Of a DNA stretch of 64,000 bases, positions 16,507 through 25,976 are shown one piece after another. The translations under genes and the position numbers were made by a program. The number at the start of each line of letters is the position of its first letter. The first letter of the stretch is position 1. This stretch comes from Nocardia brevicatena NBRC 12119. GTDB lineage: Bacteria; Actinomycetota; Actinomycetes; Mycobacteriales; Mycobacteriaceae. Where the stretch lies: positions 62,001-126,000 of the forward strand of contig NZ_BAFU01000044.1 in assembly GCF_000308495.1 (NCBI RefSeq), written 5' to 3'. The notes under the pieces were generated by a model. It was not told where the DNA came from. It saw nothing but the letters and a program-made list of their open reading frames with translations, and did no database searches.

Positions 16507-17658
16507 ATGACCGACCCATTGGCCTGGCTGGACGAGCGCGCTGCCGAACGGGTGGATGCCGGACTGCGACGACGGTTGCGGCCCCGGGCGGTGGAATCGG
16601 CGGCGCTGGATTTGGCCTCGAACGACTACCTGGGACTGGCGCGCCGGCCCGAGGTGATCGAGGGGGCGATCGATGCGGTGCGCCGCTGGGGCGCCGGCTC
16701 GACCGGATCGCGGCTGGTGACCGGGACCACCACCGAACACGAACTGCTCGAAATGGAGCTGGCCGAGTTCACCGGGGCCGAGGCGGGGCTGGTCTTCGCC
16801 TCCGGGTACGCCGCCAACCTCGGGGTGGTGACGGCATTGGCCGGGCGGGGTTCGCTCGTGGTCTCCGATGCGAGAAGCCACGCCTCGCTGGTGGACGCCT
16901 GCCGGCTGTCGCGGGCACGCGTGGAGATCGCCCCACACTGTGACGTGTCGGTGGTCGACCGGCTGCTCGCCGAGCGCACCGAGGAACGCGCGCTGGTGCT
17001 CACCGACTCGGTGTTCAGCGCCGACGGGAACCTGGCGCCGCTCGCCGAACTGCACCGGGTGACCCGGGCCAATGGCGCGGTGCTGATCGTGGACGAGGCG
17101 CACGGCATCGGGGTGCGCGGTGCCGGCGGCCGCGGCCTGGTGCACGAGGTGGGCCTGGCGGGGGAGCCGGATCTGGTGGTCACCGCCACCCTGTCGAAAG
17201 CCCTCGCGGCGCAGGGGGGCGCGGTATTGGCGAGTCATCGGGTGCGGGCGCACCTGATCGATGCCGCGCGCACATTCATCTTCGATACCGGTCTGGCGCC
17301 TGCCGCGGTGGGTGCCGCCCGGGCGGCGCTGCGGGTGCTTCGCGCGGATCCGGGGATGGCCGGGCTGGTCCTGGAGCGGGCGGCCGAGATCGCGCGAATC
17401 GCGGACGTGCCCGCACCGGACTCGGCGGTGGTCTCGGTGGTGCTCGGCGACGCGCAAGTGGCCTACGCGGCCGCCATGGCCTGTCGGGAGCGGGGACTGG
17501 AGGTGGGCTGTTTCCGTCCGCCGAGCGTGCCGGAGGGCACCTCCCGGCTGCGGATCACCGCCCGCGCCGACCTGTCCACCACCGATATCGACACCATCGC
17601 GGTCGTACTCGGCGAGGTGCTGGCGCGTGCCCGCGCCACCGACGCGGTGGCACTGTGA
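16507..17658 (+). CDS. bioF: 8-amino-7-oxononanoate synthase (KAPA synthase)
   Basis: Condenses pimeloyl-ACP (or pimeloyl-CoA) with alanine to give KAPA, the first ring-building step of biotin. 383 residues of the alpha-oxoamine synthase family. Seen are [43 protein letters not shown], the PLP-contact aspartate in [13 protein letters not shown], and the PLP lysine in [12 protein letters not shown]. The frame opens GTG-ATG; ATG 16507 is chosen. It overlaps a BioQ-controlled promoter and is followed 7 bases later by bioD, with which it forms an operon. Confidence 0.95.
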   Translation: MTDPLAWLDERAAERVDAGLRRRLRPRAVESAALDLASNDYLGLARRPEVIEGAIDAVRRWGAGSTGSRLVTGTTTEHELLEMELAEFTGAEAGLVFASGYAANLGVVTALAGRGSLVVSDARSHASLVDACRLSRARVEIAPHCDVSVVDRLLAERTEERALVLTDSVFSADGNLAPLAELHRVTRANGAVLIVDEAHGIGVRGAGGRGLVHEVGLAGEPDLVVTATLSKALAAQGGAVLASHRVRAHLIDAARTFIFDTGLAPAAVGAARAALRVLRADPGMAGLVLERAAEIARIADVPAPDSAVVSVVLGDAQVAYAAAMACRERGLEVGCFRPPSVPEGTSRLRITARADLSTTDIDTIAVVLGEVLARARATDAVAL

Positions 17659-17665
17659 GGCGCCG

Positions 17666-18352
17666 ATGAGTCTGCTGTTCGTCACCGGAACCTCCACCGA
17701 GGTCGGGAAAACCGTGGCGACCGCCGCCCTGGCCGTCACCGCCCGTGCCGCCGGACGCACCGTCGCCGTCTGCAAACCGGCCCAAACCGGCGTCGCCGAA
17801 GGCGAACCCGGAGATCTGGCCACCGTTGTCGGTCTCGGCGGCGCCACCCACACCGTGGAACTGGCCCGCTACCCCGAGCCACTGGCCCCCGACACCGCCG
17901 CCCGTCGCTGCGGCGCGCCCCTGCTCACCCTGACCGAAACCACGGCCGCCGTGGACGATCTGGCCGGCGCCGATGTGGTGCTGGTGGAGGGTGCGGGCGG
18001 GTTGCTGGTGCGGCTCGGCGATTTCACCCTGCTCGACCTGGCCCTGGAATTGGAGGCACCCGTACTGGTGGTCACCGCCCCCGGACTCGGCACCCTCAAC
18101 CACAGCGAGCTGACCACCCGTGTGCTGAACACCGCGGGTGTTCCGTGCGCTGGACTGGTCATCGGCTCCTGGCCGGACAATCCGGATCTGGCGATGCGGA
18201 CCAACCGCTTCGACCTGCCCCGGGTCACCGGCGCAGACCTGGTCGCGACCCTGCCCGCGGGGGCCGGCTCCTGGCCGCCGGAGAAGTTCCGGGGCGAGGC
18301 GCCCACCTGGTTTCCCCAGGCCTGGGTCGAACACTATCTGGCGGCCGGGTAA
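17666..18352 (+). CDS. bioD: Dethiobiotin synthetase
   Basis: ATP-dependent carboxylation of DAPA closes the ureido ring to give dethiobiotin. 228 residues. The P-loop is [13 protein letters not shown] at residues 6-18. KPAQTG supplies the conserved lysine, [12 protein letters not shown] the metal-binding glutamate, and GTLNHSELT the substrate-binding loop. ATG 17666 lies 7 bases after the bioF stop, with GAGG inside the end of bioF as ribosome binding site. Last gene of the bioF-bioD operon; the next gene has its own promoter. Confidence 0.95.
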   Translation: MSLLFVTGTSTEVGKTVATAALAVTARAAGRTVAVCKPAQTGVAEGEPGDLATVVGLGGATHTVELARYPEPLAPDTAARRCGAPLLTLTETTAAVDDLAGADVVLVEGAGGLLVRLGDFTLLDLALELEAPVLVVTAPGLGTLNHSELTTRVLNTAGVPCAGLVIGSWPDNPDLAMRTNRFDLPRVTGADLVATLPAGAGSWPPEKFRGEAPTWFPQAWVEHYLAAG

Positions 18353-18382
18353 CCCGCTCCTGCTCTTGGGGCGCGGAGTTCG

Positions 18383-18411
18383 TTGTGCGGCGAGTGGTCG
18401 ACGCATAAGGT
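18383..18411 (+). promoter_or_regulatory. Predicted leaderless promoter of the AHSA1 gene
   Basis: TTGTGC (18383-18388) and TAAGGT (18406-18411) are exactly 17 bases apart. Six bases separate the -10 from the ATG at 18418, and there is no Shine-Dalgarno. Confidence 0.5.
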
Positions 18412-18417
18412 TTCGTC

Positions 18418-18879
18418 ATGTCGACCACCACACGCATCGAATGGGATATCACCGTGTCTCCGGACGCGGGGTACCGGGCCCTGGTCGACGGCGAGGCAGT
18501 GCCGATCTGGATGGTGCCCACGGGGGTGACCGGCCGGGCCCACGAATTCGGCGCCTGCGAAGGTGGGCGGTTCGGCATATCCCTCCCCTACGACGACCCG
18601 GCGTCCGCCGGGAAATCCGGCGGTGCCACCGACACCCGGCACGGGCGGTTCGAGAAACCGGTAGCCGGTGCGCAGGTGGTGCAGACGATCGAGTTCGAGA
18701 CGGACGATCCGCAGGTCGCCGGCGTCATGCTAATCACCTACACGCTCACCGGCACCCGGCTGTGCGCCGAACACGACGGAGTGTCCGACGGTGTCCGGCC
18801 GGAGGACAACGAACTCGGTTGGCGGATATCGCTGGGCAAACCGACCGCGCTGGTCGAGGGCCGCGCGATACCGGCCTGA
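18418..18879 (+). CDS. SRPBCC/AHSA1-family protein
   Basis: 153 residues with the helix-grip fold of Aha1-C-terminal-domain/CalC-like proteins. Typical are the start RIEWDITVSPDAGYRALVDG, VPIWMVPTG, ACEGGRFGISLPYDD, TRHGRFEKPVAGAQVVQTIEF and the ending ELGWRISLGKPTALVEG. Such proteins bind hydrophobic small molecules in a deep pocket; many are paired with ArsR or other regulators, but none is adjacent here. It has its own probable leaderless promoter and is followed 15 bases later by the MacS kinase gene, so the two may be co-transcribed. Confidence 0.88.
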   Translation: MSTTTRIEWDITVSPDAGYRALVDGEAVPIWMVPTGVTGRAHEFGACEGGRFGISLPYDDPASAGKSGGATDTRHGRFEKPVAGAQVVQTIEFETDDPQVAGVMLITYTLTGTRLCAEHDGVSDGVRPEDNELGWRISLGKPTALVEGRAIPA

Positions 18880-18894
18880 GCGGAGCGCCGGACG

Positions 18895-20085
18895 GTGACC
18901 GACAGCAGCGGAGCGGGAGCCCGGATGGCCGAGCCGGACCCGGCCGACGCGGCGACCGGCCCGCTCTGGCAGGCCGTGCAGGCGTTCCGGCTGGTGACCC
19001 TGCTGTATGCGATCGGCCAACAGTTCGCCTCGGCGCCGCACTATCACAACCAGCGGCTGAGCTGGGTTTTCATTGCCCTGATGGCGGTGTGGTCGGGGGT
19101 GTCGGCGCCGGCGTTGGCGCAGTGGCACACCACGGATGTCGCGCGCACCCGGCGACGGGTGGTGATCGGTGACCATATCGTGGTGATCGGGTTGATCGCC
19201 GCCACCCGGCTGGTCGCCGACTACGACTGGTATCACGGACATCAGCCGTTGCCGACCACCATGTGGGCGACCAACGCGGTGATCTCCGCGGCGATCCTGC
19301 GCGGGCCGGTGGTCGGCGTAGGGTCCGGGTTGCTGATCGCGGCGGTGATCATCACCGTGCGCGAACAATGGGGCGAGGACGTCTGGAGCGATGCGACCGC
19401 ACCGGTGCTGGTATCGGTCGGGCTGGCACTGGGACTGGCGGCCAACACCGCACACCGCGCCCAGGAGCAGTTGCAGCGCGCGGTGCGGATGACCGCGGCG
19501 GCCGAGGAGCGGGAACGGTTGGCCCGCGAGGTGCACGACGGGGTGTTGCAGGTGCTCAGCTACATCAAACGCCGCGGCAGCGAGATCGGCGGTCCCACCG
19601 GCGAGCTGGCGCGGCGGGCCGGCGAGCAGGAAGTGGCGTTGCGGGTGTTGATCTCCGAACAGGGGGCAGGAGGCGACATCGGCGGCGGTGAAGTGGATCT
19701 GCGCTCACTGCTGACCGGGTACGCCACCCCGAGGGTCTCGGTGTCGCCGCCGGGCGAACCGGTACCCATCGGGCGGCGGACCGCCGGTGAGATCGCCGCC
19801 GCGGTGGCCACCGCACTGCACAATGTCGAATTGCACGCCGGCCCGGACGCCCGCGCCTATGTGCTGGTGGAGGATACCGGGACGGACCTCATTGTCAGCG
19901 TGCGCGACGACGGCGTCGGTATCCCACCCGGTCGGCTGGCCGAGGCGGAGGCCGAGGGCCGGATGGGGGTGTCACGGTCGATCACCGGGCGCATCGCCGC
20001 GCTCGGTGGCACCGCCGAACTACTCACCGAGGGCGCGGTGGGGGAGGGCACCGAATGGGAGTTCCGGGTGCCGCGCACATCCTGA
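18895..20085 (+). CDS. macS: MacS-type sensor histidine kinase
   Basis: 396 residues. The N-terminal half has about six membrane segments (LVTLLYAIGQQF, WVFIALMAVWSGV, VVIGDHIVVIGLIAA, TMWATNAVISAAILRG, GSGLLIAAVIITV, APVLVSVGLALGL), the sensor region of the MacS family. A short coiled linker leads to EERERLAREVHDGVLQVLSYI, where the phosphorylated histidine is in REVHDG. The C-terminal ATPase domain shows VATALHNVELHAG (N box) and VRDDGVGIP (G box). It phosphorylates the LuxR-type regulator encoded next. GTG 18895 has GGAG before it. In Streptomyces the MacRS pair affects antibiotic production and envelope-related genes; the signal here is unknown. Confidence 0.85.
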   Translation: MTDSSGAGARMAEPDPADAATGPLWQAVQAFRLVTLLYAIGQQFASAPHYHNQRLSWVFIALMAVWSGVSAPALAQWHTTDVARTRRRVVIGDHIVVIGLIAATRLVADYDWYHGHQPLPTTMWATNAVISAAILRGPVVGVGSGLLIAAVIITVREQWGEDVWSDATAPVLVSVGLALGLAANTAHRAQEQLQRAVRMTAAAEERERLAREVHDGVLQVLSYIKRRGSEIGGPTGELARRAGEQEVALRVLISEQGAGGDIGGGEVDLRSLLTGYATPRVSVSPPGEPVPIGRRTAGEIAAAVATALHNVELHAGPDARAYVLVEDTGTDLIVSVRDDGVGIPPGRLAEAEAEGRMGVSRSITGRIAALGGTAELLTEGAVGEGTEWEFRVPRTS

Positions 20086-20145
20086 CCTGTCTCGATGCGG
20101 TCTGGCACGATGAGTGGGACGAGAACGGCGGAGAGGAGACCTGCG

Positions 20146-20811
20146 GTGACCGACCCGACCGCGCCCGAGGGGATTTCGGTTATGGTGGTGGACGACCATC
20201 CGATGTGGCGCGACGGGGTCTCCCGCGATCTCACCGAGGCCGGTTTCGACGTCGCGGCCACCGCCGCGGATGCCGCCGCGGCCGTCCGACGGGCCGCGGC
20301 CGTTCGCCCCACCGTGGTGCTCATGGATATGCGGCTGCCCGACGGCACCGGGGCCCAGGCCACCGCCGAGGTGCTGCGGGTATCGCCCGGCAGCCGGGTG
20401 CTGGTGCTGTCGGCGTCGGCGGAACGCGACGACGTCCTGGACGCGGTCAAGGCGGGTGCCTCGGGCTATCTGGTCAAAAGCGCCTCGGTGGCCGAGTTGA
20501 TCGAGGCCGTGCGGGCCACCGCCGCCGGACAGGCGGTGTTCACTCCGGGCCTGGCCGGGCTGGTCCTCGGCGAATACCGCCGCATGGCCAATGCACCCGC
20601 CGATCCCGGCGAACCCCGCCCCGCGCTCACCGATCGGGAGACCGAGGTCCTGCGCATGGTGGCGAAAGGGTTGTCCGCCAAGCAGATCGCGACCCGACTG
20701 GGACTGAGCCATCGAACCGTCGAGAACCATGTGCAGGCGACACTGCGCAAACTTCATCTGGCCAACCGGGTGGAACTCACGAGATACGCCATCGAACAAG
20801 GTCTCGAATAG
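20146..20811 (+). CDS. macR: LuxR/NarL-family response regulator paired with MacS
   Basis: 221 residues. The receiver domain (residues ~8-125) has the acidic pair in MVVDDHPMWRDG, the phospho-accepting aspartate in LMDMRLPDGTG, the serine of LVLSASAE and the lysine of YLVKSAS. After a linker, the LuxR helix-turn-helix runs LTDRETEVLRMVAKGLSAKQIATRLGLSHRTVENHVQATLRKL. The GTG at 20146 is chosen because GAGGAGA lies 6 bases upstream; a longer frame begins at 20095 inside the preceding spacer. The gene follows the kinase by 60 bases and forms one operon with it. No target site could be assigned. Confidence 0.9.
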   Translation: MTDPTAPEGISVMVVDDHPMWRDGVSRDLTEAGFDVAATAADAAAAVRRAAAVRPTVVLMDMRLPDGTGAQATAEVLRVSPGSRVLVLSASAERDDVLDAVKAGASGYLVKSASVAELIEAVRATAAGQAVFTPGLAGLVLGEYRRMANAPADPGEPRPALTDRETEVLRMVAKGLSAKQIATRLGLSHRTVENHVQATLRKLHLANRVELTRYAIEQGLE

Positions 20812-20973
20812 TCGGGTCGCGCAAGGCGATGCGGAACCGGGAATCCCGCTGTTCGACGGGCTCGCCTCGGCCGGCGGAAACGCCGTGAAGCGGGAGAAAT
20901 CGGGTAGATCCCGGCTCGGTGCCGAGTATTCCTACTCATGTCCGGCCGGGCTCGGCACCCGAGCATCGATGAT

Positions 20974-23256
20974 ATGACCACGATTATCGATCCGGCGCTG
21001 GTCGAGCGCCTGTCCGGCGAGTTCACCACGCTGGGAACGCAGATGGGGGCGCTCGGGCGCGATCTGGGGCTGCTGCGCACGCAGATCCTCGCGAGCGCGC
21101 CGGGTGCCGGTCGTGCCGAGACGGTAGCGGCCGAGGACGGTTATCGGGTTGTGGCGGGGGAATCGGCCATATACGCGGAGGCCCCACCGGGAGAGCGGAT
21201 TGCCGGTGCGGGCACCCGTGGACAGGTCGAGCACCGTACGGTCGCGGAAACCACAGGAGCGGACGAAACCATGTTCGCCGGTGCCGTGAAGCCCGAAGCG
21301 GTCGGATCACCTCCGACGGATGCCGAAGCGCGTGCGGGCGATCGGGCGGTTTCGGCAGCGGCGGAGGTCGACCTACAGACCGAGGCGGATGCGCTCGGTG
21401 AAGGGGCGGGGACCGCGTCGGCACAGGCGCCGGTGGGTCCTGTCCCGCCCCCGGGCATCACACCCGGGTGGCCGGGGGCGCCGGCGCACACACCGGGCGC
21501 GGCCGGTATGCCACCCGGCGGGTGGATTCCGCAATCGCCGTACCGGCCCGGATACGCCGGCGGGATCCCGCCGCGGTACGGCGGCCCGGGCGCCGGAGTA
21601 CGATCCGACGCGGTACCACCATCCGGTGGATGGCCGAAACCCGTTCCACGGACTCCGTGGTGGCAGCGGGACGGGGTGATCAGCCGGCTACTCGCCGTCT
21701 CGGGCGTGGGGGTCACGCTGATCGGTATCGTGATGCTGCTGGTGCTCGCCGCGCAGGCGGGAGTGTTCGGGCCGGTGCCAAGGGTTGTCGCCGGGGCGGC
21801 CTTCTCGGCGGCGCTGGTGGGCGTGGGGGTACGGGTGTACGGGCGCGACGGGGGACGGGTGGGCGGTATCGCCTTGGCCGCCACCGGTATCGCCGGCGGC
21901 TACCTGGATGTGATCGCGGTGACGGCGATCTACGGATGGATGCATCCGGTGCCGGGATCGGCGGCGGCGTTGGCGGTCGCGGCGGCCGGTGTCGGACTGG
22001 CCGTGCGGTGGCGTTCCCAGCCGTTGGCGGTGCTCGTGGTGGCGGGTGCGGCGGCACTGGCGCCGTTCGTGACGGTCGAATTGACACTGCTCGCCTTCCT
22101 CATCGCCTTGCAACTGGTATGTCTCCCGGTGCAACTCGGGCGGGACTGGCCGTTCCTGCACCTGGTCCGCACCGTTCCGGCGGTATTGGCGACGCTGGTG
22201 ACCTGCGCGGTCGCCGCCTTCGACACCGTCGAACGGCACCGGCTGTATCTCTTGCTGCTCGCCGCGGTCGCGGTGGCGGTAGTCGGGCTGGTCGGCGCCG
22301 TGGCGGTGGTGCGGCGGCGTCCGTCGGATGTGGTGGCCACCCTGGCCTTCGCAGCCGCGGCCACGCCGCTGCTCGTCGTGCCCGGCCTGTTCGACGGGAG
22401 TACCGCCGGTATCGTCGCGGGCTGTTACGCGGGTGTTCTGCTCACGGTGGCGGCCTCGCCGCTGGTGCCGAAACTGCGCGATATCGCTCGCATACCCGGC
22501 CATACCGCGACCGCCGCGGCCGTGGTGGGGGCGTTCGCGCTGTTGGAAACCTGTATGCGGGTGGCCGATTCCCGGACCCTGCCCATTGCGCTGTTTCTCG
22601 TCGCGCTCGGTTTCTTCGGCGTGGCCGGGCAGCGGCTGTCCCGGGTATCGGCCGGAATCGGCGGCGTTTTCGCGGTTCTCGGCGGGCTGTCCTTCCTCGC
22701 CCAGGCCGATCCGGACACCCTCACCTCGCAGCGGATGGCCGAACTGCGGCTGGTGCCGGCCACGGCACTGGCGGCCTTCATCGGTCTGGCACTCGTCGTG
22801 GTGGCGGTATGGGGGCTGCGGAAACTGCTCCGGTCGGCCGGACGCGGGGTGGGGAGCTCCGAGGAGCGAGCACTGTGGATCGTGGGCGGTGCGGTCGCGC
22901 TGTATCTGGTGAACGCGGCCTCCGTCGCGATCGGCACGGCGACCGGTGTAGCCGATGGTTTCGTCCTCGGCCACAGTGTCGCGACCATGGTGTGGATGGT
23001 GGCCGCCACCGGCGCGCTGCTGTACGGTCTGCGCAATCCCACGGCCGTTGTCGCCAGGTCCGCCCTCGGCTGCGGGCTGCTGGTGACGGTCGCGGCGCTG
23101 GTCAAACTGTTCACCTTCGATCTGGCCACCCTCGACGGACTCATCCGGGTCGCCGCGTTCCTGGTGGTGGGCATTCTGCTGCTGCTGGCGGGCACCCGTT
23201 ACGCCCGGGCCTTCGCCGAAGTCGGTAGGCGAAACGAGACGCCGGACAGTCGATGA
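20974..23256 (+). CDS. DUF2339 polytopic membrane protein
   Basis: About 760 residues. The first ~230 are cytosolic: a short coiled region (ALVERLSGEFTTLGTQMGALGRDLGLLRTQIL), then a long G/P/A-rich disordered stretch. From about residue 240 to the end there are roughly 20 hydrophobic segments separated by short basic loops, the layout of DUF2339 proteins. Function is unknown; in some bacteria the family is linked to envelope biogenesis. Start: ATG 20974 (MTTIIDPAL) is preferred, but ATG 20938 in frame is possible. The gene ends in a very strong hairpin that begins at the stop codon. Confidence 0.82.
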   Translation: MTTIIDPALVERLSGEFTTLGTQMGALGRDLGLLRTQILASAPGAGRAETVAAEDGYRVVAGESAIYAEAPPGERIAGAGTRGQVEHRTVAETTGADETMFAGAVKPEAVGSPPTDAEARAGDRAVSAAAEVDLQTEADALGEGAGTASAQAPVGPVPPPGITPGWPGAPAHTPGAAGMPPGGWIPQSPYRPGYAGGIPPRYGGPGAGVRSDAVPPSGGWPKPVPRTPWWQRDGVISRLLAVSGVGVTLIGIVMLLVLAAQAGVFGPVPRVVAGAAFSAALVGVGVRVYGRDGGRVGGIALAATGIAGGYLDVIAVTAIYGWMHPVPGSAAALAVAAAGVGLAVRWRSQPLAVLVVAGAAALAPFVTVELTLLAFLIALQLVCLPVQLGRDWPFLHLVRTVPAVLATLVTCAVAAFDTVERHRLYLLLLAAVAVAVVGLVGAVAVVRRRPSDVVATLAFAAAATPLLVVPGLFDGSTAGIVAGCYAGVLLTVAASPLVPKLRDIARIPGHTATAAAVVGAFALLETCMRVADSRTLPIALFLVALGFFGVAGQRLSRVSAGIGGVFAVLGGLSFLAQADPDTLTSQRMAELRLVPATALAAFIGLALVVVAVWGLRKLLRSAGRGVGSSEERALWIVGGAVALYLVNAASVAIGTATGVADGFVLGHSVATMVWMVAATGALLYGLRNPTAVVARSALGCGLLVTVAALVKLFTFDLATLDGLIRVAAFLVVGILLLLAGTRYARAFAEVGRRNETPDSR

Positions 23257-23325
23257 CGTCGCAGGGGATCGGAGCGTCCCGATCGAAACCTCTGATCGGA
23301 CGCTCCGATGCGCGGGAGCGACGTC
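23255..23325 (+). terminator. Long stem-loop after the DUF2339 gene
   Basis: ATCGGAGCGTCC (23268-23279) pairs perfectly with GGACGCTCCGAT (23298-23309), extended inward by GATC/GATC with one bulged C. An outer stem GACGTCGC (23255-23262) with GCGACGTC (23318-23325) encloses it. It overlaps the stop codon and fits a T-less actinobacterial terminator. Confidence 0.7.
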
Positions 23326-23407
23326 GCGGCGGCCGGCCCCCCTCGGCGCCGAACCGTCCCATATCGATCGTGGCAAGGGGGCGGTGGGCGTGCCTACCCT
23401 GGCCCGT

Positions 23408-24577
23408 ATGTCGCCGATGAACCCTCGGCCTCCGTCGACCGTCGCCGATTGGGACGATGCGCGGCGCCGGGCCCGACTGCGGGAGACGCGGTTGGGGTAC
23501 CGGTGGACGACATTGCGTCGCACCCGATTGGCGGTACTGCGGGTGGCTGTGCTGCTGATGTTCGTACTGGTGCTGTTCGCCCAGTACCTGATTCGTGACG
23601 TCGCTCCGGAACAGGTCCGGCTGGCCCGCACCGCGCCCGCGCTGCTGCCGGTGGCCGGGCCGGTCGACGACACCGGTTGGGATACCGCGGTGATCGATAT
23701 GGTCGGTCTCGGCGGGCTCAATGCTGCCGATACCGCCGCGGCGCTGCCATCGCTGCGGCGGATGGGCGTGGTGTGGGCGATCCGATACGACAACACCGGT
23801 ATCGACACGAAGGTCATCGCCGACCTGGTCATCCGGGCCACCGTCATGTCCGGGGTGCGCAATATCGTCCTGGTCGGACACAGTATGGGCGGGGTGGTGG
23901 CGCTCGAGGTCGCCCAACACATCCACACCGGCAGCGACCGCCGACTGGTCGGGGTGTTGTTGGACTGCACCCCGCTGAACCTGGACGCGGTACGTCCGGA
24001 AAGCCGCAGCCTGGGCGAGGATATGGTGCGCTGGATGCGGTGGCTGCCCGGCGCCCGGGAAAGCCGTAGCCTGCGCTTGGCGGTGGAGACCTACGCCCGC
24101 CGGGACCGATTCCTCGACCACATCGGCGTTCCCGGTATCCGCGTCGACGAACTGGGTGAGACGGTCGCGGATGTGCTGGGGGAGAAGATCTTCAACGACG
24201 ATGCCGCGAGCAACGGTCTGATCGAGGCGCAGTTCCTGGCGATCGTGGCAGGTGGCGGCGGTGATCATCTGCGGGCGCTGTCCCACTCGGCCCGCGGGAA
24301 ACCGCGTCCCGCCATCGTGTTCATCCGCCCCCGCGACCCGGCGAACGATCCGGTCGTCGACGTGGCGTATTCGCATCGGGTGCTGATCGAGCGAGTCGGC
24401 GGACCCGACGGTTCGCTGCTGGTGGTGCGGCCCCGCAATACCGGCCACGCCAATCCGCGGGAACGGCCCCGGGAATACAACACGGTGATCGAACAGCAGG
24501 TACTGCCGTTCATCGAGCGGTACCGGGAGCAGGCCCTCGCCGCGCCGCTGTCGCAGCGAGACAGCGGAGGCGCGTGA
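23408..24577 (+). CDS. Membrane-anchored alpha/beta hydrolase
   Basis: 389 residues. An N-terminal basic region (RRRARLRETRLGYRWTTLRRTR) is followed by one membrane helix (LAVLRVAVLLMFVLVLFAQYLI, residues ~42-63), so the catalytic part probably lies outside the cytosol. The nucleophile elbow is VLVGHSMGGVVALEV near residue 165. The acid is likely in the FIRPRDPANDP region, and the histidine in RNTGHANP. Substrate unknown. ATG 23408 is chosen because TACCCT ends 7 bases before it, the layout of a leaderless promoter; an in-frame GTG at 23384 is the alternative. Convergent with the permease gene. Confidence 0.75.
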   Translation: MSPMNPRPPSTVADWDDARRRARLRETRLGYRWTTLRRTRLAVLRVAVLLMFVLVLFAQYLIRDVAPEQVRLARTAPALLPVAGPVDDTGWDTAVIDMVGLGGLNAADTAAALPSLRRMGVVWAIRYDNTGIDTKVIADLVIRATVMSGVRNIVLVGHSMGGVVALEVAQHIHTGSDRRLVGVLLDCTPLNLDAVRPESRSLGEDMVRWMRWLPGARESRSLRLAVETYARRDRFLDHIGVPGIRVDELGETVADVLGEKIFNDDAASNGLIEAQFLAIVAGGGGDHLRALSHSARGKPRPAIVFIRPRDPANDPVVDVAYSHRVLIERVGGPDGSLLVVRPRNTGHANPRERPREYNTVIEQQVLPFIERYREQALAAPLSQRDSGGA

Positions 24578-24622
24578 GAAGCTCGCCGGCGTCGAGTGAC
24601 CGAGCGGTACCCCTTCTCCCGC

Positions 24623-25966
24623 TCAGTGTTTCGTGTTCTCGTTCGCCCGTGTCGTCGGATCGCCGGCGACAATGCGGCGCAGACCGTAGACGAGCGCTCC
24701 CGCGGCCACGACCACCGAACCGGTGGCGATGGAGGACAACGGCAGGGTGAACACGAGAGCGAGGCAGCCTGCCAGGCCGAGAGCCGGGAGCAGGCGGGGT
24801 GGCCGATTCTCGCTGCGGGTGAGTGTGCAGGCCGAGGCGTTGGCGATGGCGTAGTAGAGCAGTACACCGAAGGAGGAGAAGCCGATTGCCGCGCGTATGT
24901 CGGCGGTCGCGGCCACCGCGGCAGCGGTTACGCCGACGGCGATTTCGGCGCGATGCGGCACCCGGTAGCGCGGATGGACGGCGGCCAGGGCGTGGAACAG
25001 GTGCCGGTCGCGGGCCATTGCCAGGGTGGTGCGCGAGACGCCGAGGACGAGTGCGAGCAGCGACCCGAGCGCGGCCACGGCGGCCCCGGCCCGCACCACC
25101 GGTTCCAGCCAACCGGCTTCCGCGGCCCGCACCACCTCCGTCAGCGGCGCGGGGGTCTGTGCCAGCCGCTGCGGACCCAGCACCAGCAGTGCGGCCACGG
25201 CGACCACCGCGTACACGACCAGGGTGATGGCCAGGGCGGTCGGCACGGCACGCGGGATGGTGCGGACGGGATCGCGGACCTCTTCGCCGAGGGTGGCGAT
25301 GCGCGCGTATCCGGCGAAGGCGAAGAACAACAATCCTGCCGCCTGCAGTACTCCGCCGGCGGTGACGTTGGAACCGAGGTCGAGCCGCGCGGTGTCGGCG
25401 ACGTCCGAGCCGAACGCGGCCACTGCGACGGCGGCGAGCACCGCCAGTACCACCGCGACGATGAGTCGGGTGAGCCACGCGGATTTCTGCACCCCCGCGT
25501 AGTCGACCGCGATCACCGCGACCACCGCGGCGGCCGCGACGGCGTGCGCGTGGGCGGGCCAGGTGTAGAGGCCGACGGTGAGCGCCATCGCCGCACAGGA
25601 TGCGGTCTTGCCGACCACGAACGCCCACCCGGCCAGATAACCCCAGAATCGGCCGAGCCGTTCCCGCCCGTAGATGTAGGTGCCGCCCGAGGCCGGGTAG
25701 CGTGCCGCCAACCGCGCCGAAGAGGTCGCATTGCAGTAGGCGACCATCGCCGCGATCGTCAATCCGATCGGCAGCCCCGACCCGGCGGCGCGGGCGGCGG
25801 GCGCGAGAGCGGCGAAGATACCCGCGCCGATCATCGCGCCGAGTCCGATGACGACGGCATCGGTGACACCGAGCCGGCGACGCAGCCGGCCCGCGGTCCC
25901 GGGGAGTGCGGGCTCGGGTCGGCCGGCGCCGGTCACCACGTCGGGGCGGGGAGTGAGGTTCGGCAC
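24623..25966 (-). CDS. APC-family amino-acid permease
   Basis: 447 residues with about 12 membrane segments. The first is the APC signature VTDAVVIGLGAMIGAGIFAAL, with the substrate-binding glycine stretch G-A-M-I-G-A-G, followed by SSARLAARYPASGGTYIYG and FAFAGYARIATLGEEVRDP in the sixth to seventh segments, all typical of amino-acid/cation symporters. It probably imports an amino acid or exchanges related compounds; the substrate is not predictable. The GTG at 25966 follows the VOC gene stop by 10 bases, so it is the third gene of an operon led by the ArsR-phosphatase fusion. No arsenite exporter motif (ArsB/Acr3) is present. Confidence 0.88.
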   Translation of the reverse strand: MPNLTPRPDVVTGAGRPEPALPGTAGRLRRRLGVTDAVVIGLGAMIGAGIFAALAPAARAAGSGLPIGLTIAAMVAYCNATSSARLAARYPASGGTYIYGRERLGRFWGYLAGWAFVVGKTASCAAMALTVGLYTWPAHAHAVAAAAVVAVIAVDYAGVQKSAWLTRLIVAVVLAVLAAVAVAAFGSDVADTARLDLGSNVTAGGVLQAAGLLFFAFAGYARIATLGEEVRDPVRTIPRAVPTALAITLVVYAVVAVAALLVLGPQRLAQTPAPLTEVVRAAEAGWLEPVVRAGAAVAALGSLLALVLGVSRTTLAMARDRHLFHALAAVHPRYRVPHRAEIAVGVTAAAVAATADIRAAIGFSSFGVLLYYAIANASACTLTRSENRPPRLLPALGLAGCLALVFTLPLSSIATGSVVVAAGALVYGLRRIVAGDPTTRANENTKH

Positions 25967-25976
25967 AAGATGCGCC

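Noticed and set aside
16192-17853. A 553-codon minus-strand frame opposite bioF
   Set aside because: Shadow of bioF; no domain or ribosome binding site.
21688-23970. A 760-codon minus-strand frame opposite the DUF2339 gene
   Set aside because: Composition (H, Q, R, G) is the usual antisense image of a hydrophobic GC-rich gene.
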